A stretch of 64,000 nt of DNA, from the NCBI GenBank assembly GCA_902517885.1, contig CABYDZ010000004.1:101964-165963 (forward strand), read 5' to 3'. A model generated the notes under the pieces. The model saw only the letters and a list, made by a program, of their open reading frames with translations, had not been told where the DNA came from and made no database searches. The translations under genes and the position numbers were made by a program. Below are positions 30,411-40,087 of this stretch, one piece after another. Position 1 is the first letter of the stretch; every line of letters starts with the position of its first letter. This DNA is from an uncultured Pelagibacteraceae bacterium. Lineage in GTDB: Bacteria; Pseudomonadota; Alphaproteobacteria; Pelagibacterales; AG-422-B15.

Positions 30411-31353
30411 GTGTGATTTTTGTAACAGTGAAAATAGTACTCTTTTCGCACAACAGAAAGATCTTTTACACAGACAAACAAGTAAAATTTTTAATGTTGT
30501 CAAATGTAATAATTGTGGTTTGGTTTACACTAATCCTAGACCAACTATAGACGAAATTACAGAATATTATTCCGATGAATATTATGCTCACGAGCAGAAA
30601 AATGGTAATAATATTTTATTTTTGTTTCTAAAAAAATTTTTGATTAATGATTTCACTTTAAAAATCTTTGCTCATATTCCCATTTTAAATTCTAAGCTCA
30701 AATTAAATATTTTGCCAAAATTAAGGTATCCTATTGAAAAAAAGAAAAATATGGCTTTTTTAGATATTGGTTGTGGAAATGGAAATAATACTCATATCTG
30801 GGGTGCTCAGCACACATTGAGGAGCTATCAAAAAGTTTCTACTTCTTTATATGGAGTTGAGCCAAATTTACATGCTTATAATCAATTAAAATATCTTTGT
30901 AATGCTTATCAAGATATTGATCAAATTCCTAAAGAAATTAAGTTTGATGTAATAAGATTAAACTGGTCTCTTGAGCATGTTCACTCACCAAGTAAATATT
31001 TTCAATTTCTATATGAAAGATTGAGAGATGATGGGCGAGCAATAATATGTGTTCCGAATATTGATGGAAATATTTACAAAGAGGATTCTTCAATGCTAGA
31101 GTTGCCAATACATCTATTTCATTTTAATTTCCAATCAATAAATAATTATTGCAATAAGTTTAATTTGTGTATCGAAGATCACATGACTTTTTCTTATGCT
31201 TCAATGTATTATTACGCATCAACAATAAATAGTAATTTTGATAAATATAGAAATATGAGTCTTGCAGGCCTTCTGGAAATGCAAACAGAATTTGATAATA
31301 TTAATGATCTAAGTGGCAATGACATTGTATTTAAAATAAAAAAAAATGGATAA
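30397..31353 (+). CDS. Class I SAM methyltransferase with N-terminal zinc-binding-like CxxC..CxxC segment; start ATG 30397
   Basis: MEKIKCDFCNSENSTLFAQQKD...VVKCNNCGLVYTNPRPT...FLDIGCGNGNNTHIW...LNWSLEHVHSPSKYFQFLYERLRDDGRAIICVPN; ORF-track start 30268 lies inside the upstream membrane protein gene. Confidence 0.88.
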   Translation: MEKIKCDFCNSENSTLFAQQKDLLHRQTSKIFNVVKCNNCGLVYTNPRPTIDEITEYYSDEYYAHEQKNGNNILFLFLKKFLINDFTLKIFAHIPILNSKLKLNILPKLRYPIEKKKNMAFLDIGCGNGNNTHIWGAQHTLRSYQKVSTSLYGVEPNLHAYNQLKYLCNAYQDIDQIPKEIKFDVIRLNWSLEHVHSPSKYFQFLYERLRDDGRAIICVPNIDGNIYKEDSSMLELPIHLFHFNFQSINNYCNKFNLCIEDHMTFSYASMYYYASTINSNFDKYRNMSLAGLLEMQTEFDNINDLSGNDIVFKIKKNG

Positions 31354-33205
31354 AAAATTTGTACTTAATTGGGATCAAAATACTCAAATTAAGGATGAGA
31401 TTTCGATAATAAAATTTGTAGAAGAAAATGATAATATCATAAGAGATCGATACAATGAATTTATCGATGATGTAGGTCTAAAAAATTTTAAAAATAAAAA
31501 ATTCTACAAATATTTTAATTTCTTTAAAGGTTATAATTTGTGGTGGATGTCACTTATTTTTGAAAAAAGTAATTATAAATCTGATGGACCTAATAATTCA
31601 ATTAAGCTTATCGCGATTGAAGAAATTATAAAAAAAAATAATCCAAAAAAAATACACTTTGTATGTAGTGACCTTAATATTATAGGTATAGTAAGGACAC
31701 TTTGTAAAAAATACAACATTATTTTGTTAATAGTTAAAAATAACGTACAGGTAAATTATAATTTAAGTAAGAATTTTTTACCTAATTTTTTAAAAGTGAT
31801 TTTATATGCTATATCTTTTTACTTCTATAGACGTCCATTAATCAAAATATCAAAATCAAAAGAAATTTTAAAAAAATATGATATTATTTTTTTTTCATAT
31901 TTTAATAAAGCTTCAGAGAATAATAGTAAATTAAAAATTGATTATAGTAGTCAATTTGGCAATCTACCAGATTTAATCAAAGATCAGGGTTTCACTTCTT
32001 ATTGGATGAGTCATTACGTATCTGACTTTGATAATCAAAACCCAAAGATTACATCTAGTATCATTAATGGCACAAATTTAAATGAAAATTTCGACTTTCA
32101 TGATTGTTTAGATAGTTTTTTAAGTATTAAATTAATTATACAATCCATAATTATATATTTTAAAATTTATTTAAGATTTATTTTTAAAAGAAATATAAAA
32201 AAGTTATTTGAGCCTGTGGGATCGAATCTCTCGTTGTGGAAAGTTCTAAGAGATGATTTTAATAAGTCAATTTATGGAGTAATTTGCTTTAAAAATATAT
32301 TATGGTCATTACAAATTGATAAATTTTTGTCTGAGTTACCAACCCAAAAATTAATGATTTATCTTATGGAAAATCAGGGATGGGAAAGAGCCCTACTTCA
32401 TGGATGGAGAAAACATGGACACAAGACGATAATTGGATATCAATATGGGATTCTACGTTATTGGGATCTTCGATATTACACATCGTTTATAAACAAAAAT
32501 AAACATGAATTTATAGATTTCCTTCAGCCAAATTACGTAGCTACTTCTAGTGAGGTCGCACATAAATTATTTCTTGAAATGGGTTATAATAGAAATGATT
32601 TAATTAAAGTAGAAAATTTAAGATATAATCATTTATTTGATAAAAATAAAGTATCAATGGTAAGCAGAAAACAGCTACAACAACCTGTTTCTGATCAAAC
32701 AGCGCAATACAATGATAGAATTAAAATTCTGATACTTTTCGATATTGACATGGCTATAAATAAACAGCTGATTCAAATTATTAATAAGATCGGAAATACC
32801 AAGAAACATATTGAATGGCATGTAAAATTTCATTCTGGCAAATATTTTGCTCATAAAGATATGATTAACCATAAAGTAAAAATAGTTAATGGTTTATTAA
32901 TTAATATTTTAAAAAATTACGATCTTGCTCTTACAGTTTCCAATTCAGGTGCATCAATTGACGCATACATTTTGCAAATTCCATTAATAATCTTTAAAAG
33001 TAATTCTAATATTGATTTTTCGCCCTTTAAAAAATTTTCTAATTCTGTTTTATTTGTTAATAATGAAAACGAATTGCGGGAATATTTAATTTCCTTCAAA
33101 ATAGATCAAAAAAATAATATTTATAAGAATAACTTAATTTGGCATGATCCTGGTCTGACAAAATGGAAAAATTTTTTAATAAAAGTACAAAATAAGCTTT
33201 TATGA
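31346..33205 (+). CDS. Putative surface carbohydrate biosynthesis transferase (LIC13510-like)
   Basis: 619 aa; YLMENQGWERALLHGWRKHGHKTIIGYQYGILRYWDLRYYTS...PNYVATSSEVAHKLFLEMGY...TVSNSGASIDAYILQIPLIIF. Confidence 0.6.
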   Translation: MDKKFVLNWDQNTQIKDEISIIKFVEENDNIIRDRYNEFIDDVGLKNFKNKKFYKYFNFFKGYNLWWMSLIFEKSNYKSDGPNNSIKLIAIEEIIKKNNPKKIHFVCSDLNIIGIVRTLCKKYNIILLIVKNNVQVNYNLSKNFLPNFLKVILYAISFYFYRRPLIKISKSKEILKKYDIIFFSYFNKASENNSKLKIDYSSQFGNLPDLIKDQGFTSYWMSHYVSDFDNQNPKITSSIINGTNLNENFDFHDCLDSFLSIKLIIQSIIIYFKIYLRFIFKRNIKKLFEPVGSNLSLWKVLRDDFNKSIYGVICFKNILWSLQIDKFLSELPTQKLMIYLMENQGWERALLHGWRKHGHKTIIGYQYGILRYWDLRYYTSFINKNKHEFIDFLQPNYVATSSEVAHKLFLEMGYNRNDLIKVENLRYNHLFDKNKVSMVSRKQLQQPVSDQTAQYNDRIKILILFDIDMAINKQLIQIINKIGNTKKHIEWHVKFHSGKYFAHKDMINHKVKIVNGLLINILKNYDLALTVSNSGASIDAYILQIPLIIFKSNSNIDFSPFKKFSNSVLFVNNENELREYLISFKIDQKNNIYKNNLIWHDPGLTKWKNFLIKVQNKLL

Positions 33206-34101
33206 ATTTTGAACCTTTAATTTCTATAATTACCCCTAATTACAACATGGGTAAACTTCTCGATCAAGCTATATCATCTATAATTAATCAAACATATCGT
33301 AACTGGGAATTAATAATAATTGATAACTTTTCTGATGATAATACTAAGCATGTTATTAATAAGTATAAAGATAATAGAATTAAATTTATTCAATTCAGAA
33401 ATTGTGGTGTTATAGGAGCTTCACGAAACCAAGGTATCAAATATTCGAGTGGCAGGTGGATTGCTTTCTTGGATGCTGATGATATATGGTATCCGAAAAG
33501 GCTTGAAATTTTTATAAGTCAATTTTATAAAAAACCTTATCATGATGTATACACAACTGACGAATTTCTAATAAATTTACCCCATAGACAAAAAAAAAGT
33601 CTTATATATGGAAGAAATCTGGTCAAAGATGTTTATAGATCTTTACTTATTTATGGTAACCATTTTTCGCCATCAGCAACAATCGTGAGTAAGGATTATA
33701 TTGCTAAACAAAAAATTTTATTTAGTGAGAATAAAAATTTTATAACTGCAGAAGATTATGATTTTTGGCTAAAAATATTTAGATCTGGAGCAAGGTGTCA
33801 CTCAATTCGACAATTTTTAGGGGAATTTAGACTACATAGTAATAATAATTCTAAGAATAATAGCCTGCATAGAAAGAACATAAGAAATGTTATTATGTGC
33901 CACATACAATCACTTGATTTGGATTTAGAAAAAAAAGAAAAATTAAGATTTGATATTGAGACACGACTAAAATTAACTAATTCAAAATCTTTATTGGCAA
34001 GAAAAGATATTTTTAATTTTTTTAAAACGCTGTGCATGTTATTTCTGAATAATCCAAAATTTGTATCAAAATACATAATCCTAAAATTATTAATTAAGTA
34101 A
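33202..34101 (+). CDS. Glycosyltransferase family 2
   Basis: ISIITPNYNMGKLLDQAISSIINQTYRNWELIIIDNFSDDNT...ASRNQGIKYSSGRWIAFLDADDIWYPKRLE. Confidence 0.95.
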   Translation: MNFEPLISIITPNYNMGKLLDQAISSIINQTYRNWELIIIDNFSDDNTKHVINKYKDNRIKFIQFRNCGVIGASRNQGIKYSSGRWIAFLDADDIWYPKRLEIFISQFYKKPYHDVYTTDEFLINLPHRQKKSLIYGRNLVKDVYRSLLIYGNHFSPSATIVSKDYIAKQKILFSENKNFITAEDYDFWLKIFRSGARCHSIRQFLGEFRLHSNNNSKNNSLHRKNIRNVIMCHIQSLDLDLEKKEKLRFDIETRLKLTNSKSLLARKDIFNFFKTLCMLFLNNPKFVSKYIILKLLIK

Positions 34102-35220
34102 CGTTGTATCTCTATTATACGCCTTGACTTGCTTCATTGTTGACTCCTCAATATTTACTGGTTTCGCAATTTTTTCATAAGCGTTATTACCTAATTTCTT
34201 AATTAATTTTTTATTATTTACTAGCTTGAGTAGCGATTTATATGCAAGGTCAACATTCCTTGCTTTTGATGTAAACCCTGTTTTGCCATTTATAATTAAA
34301 TCTTTTACACCAATAGCATCAGATCCGATTGTTGGCATTTTTGCAGCTGATGCTTCAACAATTACACTAGGAGCGCCCTCACGATAAGAATGTAAGAATA
34401 AAATATCACTTTTGTGTAAAAGCTTCTTAATATTTTTTGTAAAGCCAACTCTATCAATTATTTTTTTATTTACAGCATTATTTATGAATTCTTCGGAAAT
34501 TCTATCGTCATGCGTATATTCAAACTCACCAACTAACAAAAATATTACTTTTCTCTTTTTCTTATCTTCTTTATATCTTTTAGCTACCTCAATAAATTCA
34601 ATCACACCCTTTTGCTTTAGGAGTCTGGAAATGCATATTACGCGTATAAAATCTTTTTTATTTCTATCTTTCTTTAAAAAGAAATCTTTGACGTTAACAT
34701 ATGGTCCTACATAAATTATTTTTTTTGTTGATATCAAATTATTGGATCGTAAAAATTTAGCGTCAAATTTATTATAAAAAAAAACGCTAGACGATCTGTC
34801 ATTCACAGATTTTAGTAATTTAAAAATAATTGGAAATAAGAACTTATTTTTAGTAAACAAATTACCCATACCTGTTTGAGAGGAAAAAAATTTAATTTTT
34901 TTAAAAAATGTTATTGCAAAATAAGTGATCATAATTGGTTTTGGATTAAATGAATGGATTACTTTAGGTTTAAATTTTAATATCAAGTAAACTATTTTTG
35001 CTATATCTAAAAAATCTGATAAAAATGAAAAATAAGAAGATTTAATACGCAATTCGTGAAAGATAGTATTTTCTGTTTTATATTTATCATATAAATTGTC
35101 TTTTCTTCCTAAAACATGGATATCATAATTATTTTTTATAATAATTTTTCTTAAAAGCTCAGTATTTTTAAGAACACCGAACCATCTTGTTGCAATAAAA
35201 AAAATAGTCTTATTTTCCAT
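34090..35220 (-). CDS. Glycosyltransferase family 4 (group 1)
   Basis: RVICISRLLKQKGVIEFIEVAKRY...VGFTKNIKKLLHKSDILFLHSYREGAPSVIVEASAAKMPTIGSDAIGVKDLIINGKTGF. Confidence 0.92.
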   Translation of the reverse strand: MENKTIFFIATRWFGVLKNTELLRKIIIKNNYDIHVLGRKDNLYDKYKTENTIFHELRIKSSYFSFLSDFLDIAKIVYLILKFKPKVIHSFNPKPIMITYFAITFFKKIKFFSSQTGMGNLFTKNKFLFPIIFKLLKSVNDRSSSVFFYNKFDAKFLRSNNLISTKKIIYVGPYVNVKDFFLKKDRNKKDFIRVICISRLLKQKGVIEFIEVAKRYKEDKKKRKVIFLLVGEFEYTHDDRISEEFINNAVNKKIIDRVGFTKNIKKLLHKSDILFLHSYREGAPSVIVEASAAKMPTIGSDAIGVKDLIINGKTGFTSKARNVDLAYKSLLKLVNNKKLIKKLGNNAYEKIAKPVNIEESTMKQVKAYNRDTTLLN

Positions 35221-36145
35221 AAATATTTAATAAATTCCTTATAGTTCCGAGTGCTTTTCCCATATCAATAATAATTGCAGTAATAATTAAATTATACAAA
35301 AAATCAACTTTAGCCATTTCACTTTTAATTATGTGCGACTTAATTACTGGTAAAATAAATGACCTAAAAGTAAAATAAGCACTAGTTGTAAAAATGCTGA
35401 ATAGTGGAGAAAAAAATAACATCACTATAATGATCAAAAATAATAAAAGTAATAAACTATTTTTTGAGTTCATAAATGCTTCTTCAGACGTATATGTATA
35501 CATAAATGTCTTTCTAAATAAGTGTGTGTAACTGTCTGAGTAGTTTATATTCATATAATGCACTATTGGCTCATATGGTGTATGAAAGTTATTGTTAACT
35601 TTTTTTAGTTTATTTCGCCACAATACATCATAGCCACTTCTATGTTCTTTGAACTTTCCAATTTTGTGGAATAAAGATTTTTTTAATATACTTCCTGGAA
35701 TACATTCTTTTATCGAATAGTATCCATAAGTATGTGCAACTGCACATTTATCAATAATATTCATGCCACTCAATTGCACACTTCCAAATACAATATCTTT
35801 TTGATATTTAATTAACCTATTGTATTGGTTTTCAATCCAACACTTTCCAAACTCTAATTCGCAATCCATGAATGCAATATATTCTGTGTTTGTATTATCC
35901 AAGCCTACATTTTTTGAAGATGAGGGAAGTTTGGTTTCTTTATAAAGATTAATATATTTAATTAGCTCATCATTATTTCCATTTATCCATTCATCTATAA
36001 TATTTGATGTATTGTCAGTGCTAGAAGAATTAACTAATATTACATTTTTTGGTTTAAATGTCTGAATTGATATTTGATTTAAAGTTTTTATTATCGTTTC
36101 AGATTCGTTATAATAGGGAATTATAACTGTCAGATCCAAAATCAT
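35210..36145 (-). CDS. Glycosyltransferase family 2 with C-terminal TM segments; likely start 36145 (MILDLTVIIPYYNE)
   Basis: LTVIIPYYNESETIIKTLNQISIQTFKPKNVILVNSSSTDNTSNII...YIAFMDCELEFGKCWIE. Confidence 0.88.
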   Translation of the reverse strand: MILDLTVIIPYYNESETIIKTLNQISIQTFKPKNVILVNSSSTDNTSNIIDEWINGNNDELIKYINLYKETKLPSSSKNVGLDNTNTEYIAFMDCELEFGKCWIENQYNRLIKYQKDIVFGSVQLSGMNIIDKCAVAHTYGYYSIKECIPGSILKKSLFHKIGKFKEHRSGYDVLWRNKLKKVNNNFHTPYEPIVHYMNINYSDSYTHLFRKTFMYTYTSEEAFMNSKNSLLLLLFLIIIVMLFFSPLFSIFTTSAYFTFRSFILPVIKSHIIKSEMAKVDFLYNLIITAIIIDMGKALGTIRNLLNIYGK

Positions 36146-36207
36146 TCTTTCTATATTATATAATATGTAAAATTTTACTAATCTAATGTTCAAATCTATA
36201 ATATTAA

Positions 36208-37203
36208 ATGCAAAATAAAGCGTATAAAAATTCTGAAATCTACTACTATAGTTGCGCTCGACATGCATTTAAAGCTTCTCTTGAAATTCTAAAATTAAAA
36301 GAGAGAGATATAATTTTATTGCCAGGTTTTATATGTCGTGATCTCCTATCTTCTATAAATGAATTAAATTTGAGGTACAAATTTTATGAGGTTGATAGAA
36401 ATCTGCAACCAAAGTCATTTCCATCACATCCTAATATTAAGGTAGTTTTGGCTGTAAATTTTTTTGGATTCCCCTCACCTTTAAAAAAGTTTCATGAATA
36501 TTGTAGTAAAATAGGTAGCATACTAATTGAAGACAATGCTCATGGATATTTAAGTCATGATGAAAATGGCAATGAATTGGGCATGAGAGCTTCATTGGGT
36601 TTTACGAGTCTGAGAAAAATAATTCCTGTTTATGATGGTGCAATTTTGTATATAAATAATAATAATGGCTATTTGAAACCTGATGTGATTAAGCCTATTA
36701 AGTCTAATTTGCCTATAAGATTTATCATTAAAAATACTTCAAGGTATTTAGAAAAAAGATTACACTTACCAATATCCTCATATCTTGAAGATTTATCAAG
36801 ACTTATTCGTTATGTTCTGACTGGTAATGTCATTCCAAAACCACACCCATATGCTGAAGAGAGAATTGGAAAAATAAAAAATATACATGCCTCATCATTG
36901 CGTGACCTTAAAAAATTTGAAAAAATAAGAGTAGATGAGCAAAAAAGACGAAGAAATTTATTTTCTAAATTCTCTAAGTTATTAAACAATCATAATATAG
37001 AGCCAATATTCAACCAACTTCCAGAATATACTTCACCATATGGTTTTCCATTTATAGCTACAAACCATAATGCAAAACTCGTTATGAAAATAGCAAGAAA
37101 ATATAGATTGACTTGTGTTAAATGGCCAGATCTGCCTAAAGAAATTGAGTTTTCATGTCCAAATTTTTATAAAGAAATTTATTTTATTGATTTTTTAATA
37201 TGA
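36208..37203 (+). CDS. DegT/DnrJ/EryC1-like aminotransferase-fold protein
   Basis: IILLPGFICRDLLSSINELNLRYKFYEVD...ILIEDNAHGYLSHDENGNELGMRASLGFTSLRKIIPVYDGAILY. Confidence 0.7.
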   Translation: MQNKAYKNSEIYYYSCARHAFKASLEILKLKERDIILLPGFICRDLLSSINELNLRYKFYEVDRNLQPKSFPSHPNIKVVLAVNFFGFPSPLKKFHEYCSKIGSILIEDNAHGYLSHDENGNELGMRASLGFTSLRKIIPVYDGAILYINNNNGYLKPDVIKPIKSNLPIRFIIKNTSRYLEKRLHLPISSYLEDLSRLIRYVLTGNVIPKPHPYAEERIGKIKNIHASSLRDLKKFEKIRVDEQKRRRNLFSKFSKLLNNHNIEPIFNQLPEYTSPYGFPFIATNHNAKLVMKIARKYRLTCVKWPDLPKEIEFSCPNFYKEIYFIDFLI

Positions 37204-38174
37204 AATTTAAGATTTGGAAAGGAAGTAAAGAAGATTGGGACAATCATTTGTTATCCTCAGGCAATCATAGTATGCATCAAACTTTTCTTTGGGGAGAATA
37301 TATAAAAAATTCAAATTGGAAAGTTTATAGGTTGATTGAGCCTGGTCATAAAAGTGAAAGATTAAATTTTACTATTTTAATAAGGTATTTACCTTTTGGC
37401 TTTGCTGTGGCTTGGTGTCAGGGACTAAATTTTAGAAATCATGAAATTATTAGAGATAATTTACAAAAAGAAATAAAGGAGGCCTTAAATATTAAATTTG
37501 TATATCTAAGGATAAAGTTTTTATTCAATGAAAATTATTTAATAAAAAACCTACTGATGGAAAATGATTGGAAAGAGTGCACTACTACTTTATCTAGCAA
37601 TGAAACACTAAGTTTTGATTTTCAGAAGGATGTACTATTGAGTAAAAATTGGAGTAAGAATCTTAGAAGATTTAATAGAAAAAAGCTTAATATTTATAGA
37701 TGGAATAATCCTAATCCAAATAAAATATTTAATCTGTATCGCAAATTAGAAAATTTTAAAAAAATTAAAAAACAATTTAGTCTACATCAAATAAAATCGC
37801 TAATAAATATTTTTCAAGATGACCTCATGGTGTATGTCTGTGAAAATGACAAAAAAAAAATAATATCGCTGCGAGCAATAATAATTAATAAGCAGCTTGC
37901 ATATGACATATTTTCCATTTCAACTTTTGAAGGAAGAAAATATTATGCAGGGTACGGTTTATTATGGAGAATATATCAGGAATGTAAAAATCTTAATATA
38001 AAGTTTTATGATTTAGGTGGTGTTGATAGAATAAACAATAAAACAGTGTACAATTTTAAAAAGGGAACGGGAGCTTCAAATATCAATTACGTGGGCGAGT
38101 TTAGTTGGTCTAATTTTCCACTTATGAGAGATTTTACTGATTTTCTAATTAAAGTTATGATTAAATGGTCCTGA
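37200..38174 (+). CDS. FemAB/GNAT-like peptidoglycan-bridge or polysaccharide-associated acyltransferase
   Basis: HSMHQTFLWGEYIKNSNWKVYRL...WSKNLRRFNRKKLNIYRW...GYGLLWRIYQECKNLNIKFYDLGGVDRINNKTVYNFKKGTGAS. Confidence 0.8.
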   Translation: MKFKIWKGSKEDWDNHLLSSGNHSMHQTFLWGEYIKNSNWKVYRLIEPGHKSERLNFTILIRYLPFGFAVAWCQGLNFRNHEIIRDNLQKEIKEALNIKFVYLRIKFLFNENYLIKNLLMENDWKECTTTLSSNETLSFDFQKDVLLSKNWSKNLRRFNRKKLNIYRWNNPNPNKIFNLYRKLENFKKIKKQFSLHQIKSLINIFQDDLMVYVCENDKKKIISLRAIIINKQLAYDIFSISTFEGRKYYAGYGLLWRIYQECKNLNIKFYDLGGVDRINNKTVYNFKKGTGASNINYVGEFSWSNFPLMRDFTDFLIKVMIKWS

Positions 38175-38947
38175 ATTTTAAACACAAATATTTAATATAT
38201 AGAATTATTTCTATGATATTTTATGCTTTCTCCCAGAAAAAAAGTGGGTTAAGAGTCTTAATGTATCATTCAATAAACCGCAAAGTTGAGGATGATATTT
38301 ATGACATTTATAATATGCCCAATGATCTATTCGAAAAACACATAAAAATTATTAAAGACTATAACTTGGTTTCCCTAAAAGAAGAAAACCTTTTGAAAAT
38401 ACCTACAGGCTTATCCATTACTTTTGACGACGGTTTTGCTAATAACTACTATATCGCAGAAAAGTTATGTTCTTTATTTGAGATTCCTTTTTCTGTTTTC
38501 GTAACTGCAAACAATGTTAAACAAAAAAAAGAAGGATTTTTGAATAAAAAAGAATTAATTGACTTGTCAAATTGCAAAAATGTTAATATTGGATCTCATT
38601 CATTTAATCATATTAACTTGGCAGAGCATGACGAAAAAAAAATAAGAAATGAATTATATAATAGTAAAGCTTATCTAGAGGATCTTCTAGGTAAAGAAAT
38701 AAACACTATTTCTTATCCAAATGGTTCAGTTAATCGAGTAGTGAGAGACTGTGCAGCGGATATAGGTTATAAAATTGGTTTCACTAGCATTAATCAAATT
38801 AATGATGATCATTCTGATCTTTTACTTTTATCAAGGACGCCTATTTACTCACTTGACAATGAAAATATACTAAAACAAAAGATTAGAGGGCAGTGGGACT
38901 GGATGAGACACCGACGTAAGATATTTAAAAAAATTAAATTTTATTAA
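38165..38947 (+). CDS. Polysaccharide deacetylase (NodB domain)
   Basis: RVLMYHSINRK...LSITFDDGFANNYYIAEKL...NIGSHSFNHINLAE. Confidence 0.92.
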   Translation: MVLNFKHKYLIYRIISMIFYAFSQKKSGLRVLMYHSINRKVEDDIYDIYNMPNDLFEKHIKIIKDYNLVSLKEENLLKIPTGLSITFDDGFANNYYIAEKLCSLFEIPFSVFVTANNVKQKKEGFLNKKELIDLSNCKNVNIGSHSFNHINLAEHDEKKIRNELYNSKAYLEDLLGKEINTISYPNGSVNRVVRDCAADIGYKIGFTSINQINDDHSDLLLLSRTPIYSLDNENILKQKIRGQWDWMRHRRKIFKKIKFY

Positions 38948-38956
38948 CTAGTATTT

Positions 38957-40087
38957 ATGACAACTATTAGAATTTACGAGTCATATCCTACACTATTAAA
39001 TTCACTTTTGTTTCTAGTTTTTTATACTGGTATATTCTCTGCATATATAAATACATCTTTAGCCTCACTTATATTAGCCATAGGGATTTTAATAATTTAT
39101 ATTTCAAAAATTAACTTGAGCTTGCGTGAGTTAATTATAATACCTTTACTATTGATTTACCTTCTAATCTCAATTTTTATGGCGGATAATTCAATTGTAC
39201 CAATGCAAAATTTTAGGTTTTGGCTTGGAATTTTTATATACCTCTATTTATTTAGATTATTTAATGTTCAAAATTTAATAAATATTTTTCTTTTTCGTAT
39301 TCTAGTTTTCTTTGTTATAGGTGAAGTAATTTTAATTAATATATTTATTGACCCATGGGAAATTTATACTGGACCTGGAAGTGAAAACTTTCTTTTTTAT
39401 AATTTCTATTATAGGCCAATGTCTTTTGCAGGCAATGCTACATTATCAGTATCGATATTAATTGTAATTTTTGCTTCAATTAATCTAAATAATTATCGTA
39501 CTCATTGGTTTGATTGGCTATTAATTACATTTTCTGTAATACTTTTTTACTCCACAACTGGATTTATTTTGTATTTTACTTTTTTAATTTTTAAATTAAT
39601 TAAACTCAAAGTTATAAAATCACTTTACATATTTTATATTTTTTTTATTTCAATATTTATTTTTATAATTACATTTGTATATATAAATTTTACCATAAAT
39701 TTAGACACAACAGTATTTCAAAAAATTCATATCAATTATCTCACTAGATTATTCTTTTCTAAATTAGAAAGTTATATGTCCTATTTTTATCAATTAAATG
39801 AGATAACCATGTTACTTGGAGGTCAAATTAATTCAAACTCTCCAGCAACAACAGGCGATCATGGATGGTTTATTATGCTTAGTACGATTGGTATTTTAGG
39901 TATGGTTATATATTTTTTAAATTTAATTTTGTATTTATCAAAAGGTAATAATCAATTGTTTTCAATATTTCTCTTATTTCTTGCTACCTTTCATTACCCA
40001 GTAGCAATGACTGCTGCAGGTCAAATAATTCTAGCAATAATGCTAAACAACAAAGGTAAAGATGATTCAAAAAAAATTAAATCATAA
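38957..40087 (+). CDS. Polytopic membrane protein, O-antigen polymerase (Wzy)-like
   Basis: Multiple hydrophobic segments; late loop LGGQINSNSPATTGDHGWFIMLSTIGILGMVIYFLNL reminiscent of Wzy/WaaL proteins. Confidence 0.65.
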   Translation: MTTIRIYESYPTLLNSLLFLVFYTGIFSAYINTSLASLILAIGILIIYISKINLSLRELIIIPLLLIYLLISIFMADNSIVPMQNFRFWLGIFIYLYLFRLFNVQNLINIFLFRILVFFVIGEVILINIFIDPWEIYTGPGSENFLFYNFYYRPMSFAGNATLSVSILIVIFASINLNNYRTHWFDWLLITFSVILFYSTTGFILYFTFLIFKLIKLKVIKSLYIFYIFFISIFIFIITFVYINFTINLDTTVFQKIHINYLTRLFFSKLESYMSYFYQLNEITMLLGGQINSNSPATTGDHGWFIMLSTIGILGMVIYFLNLILYLSKGNNQLFSIFLLFLATFHYPVAMTAAGQIILAIMLNNKGKDDSKKIKS

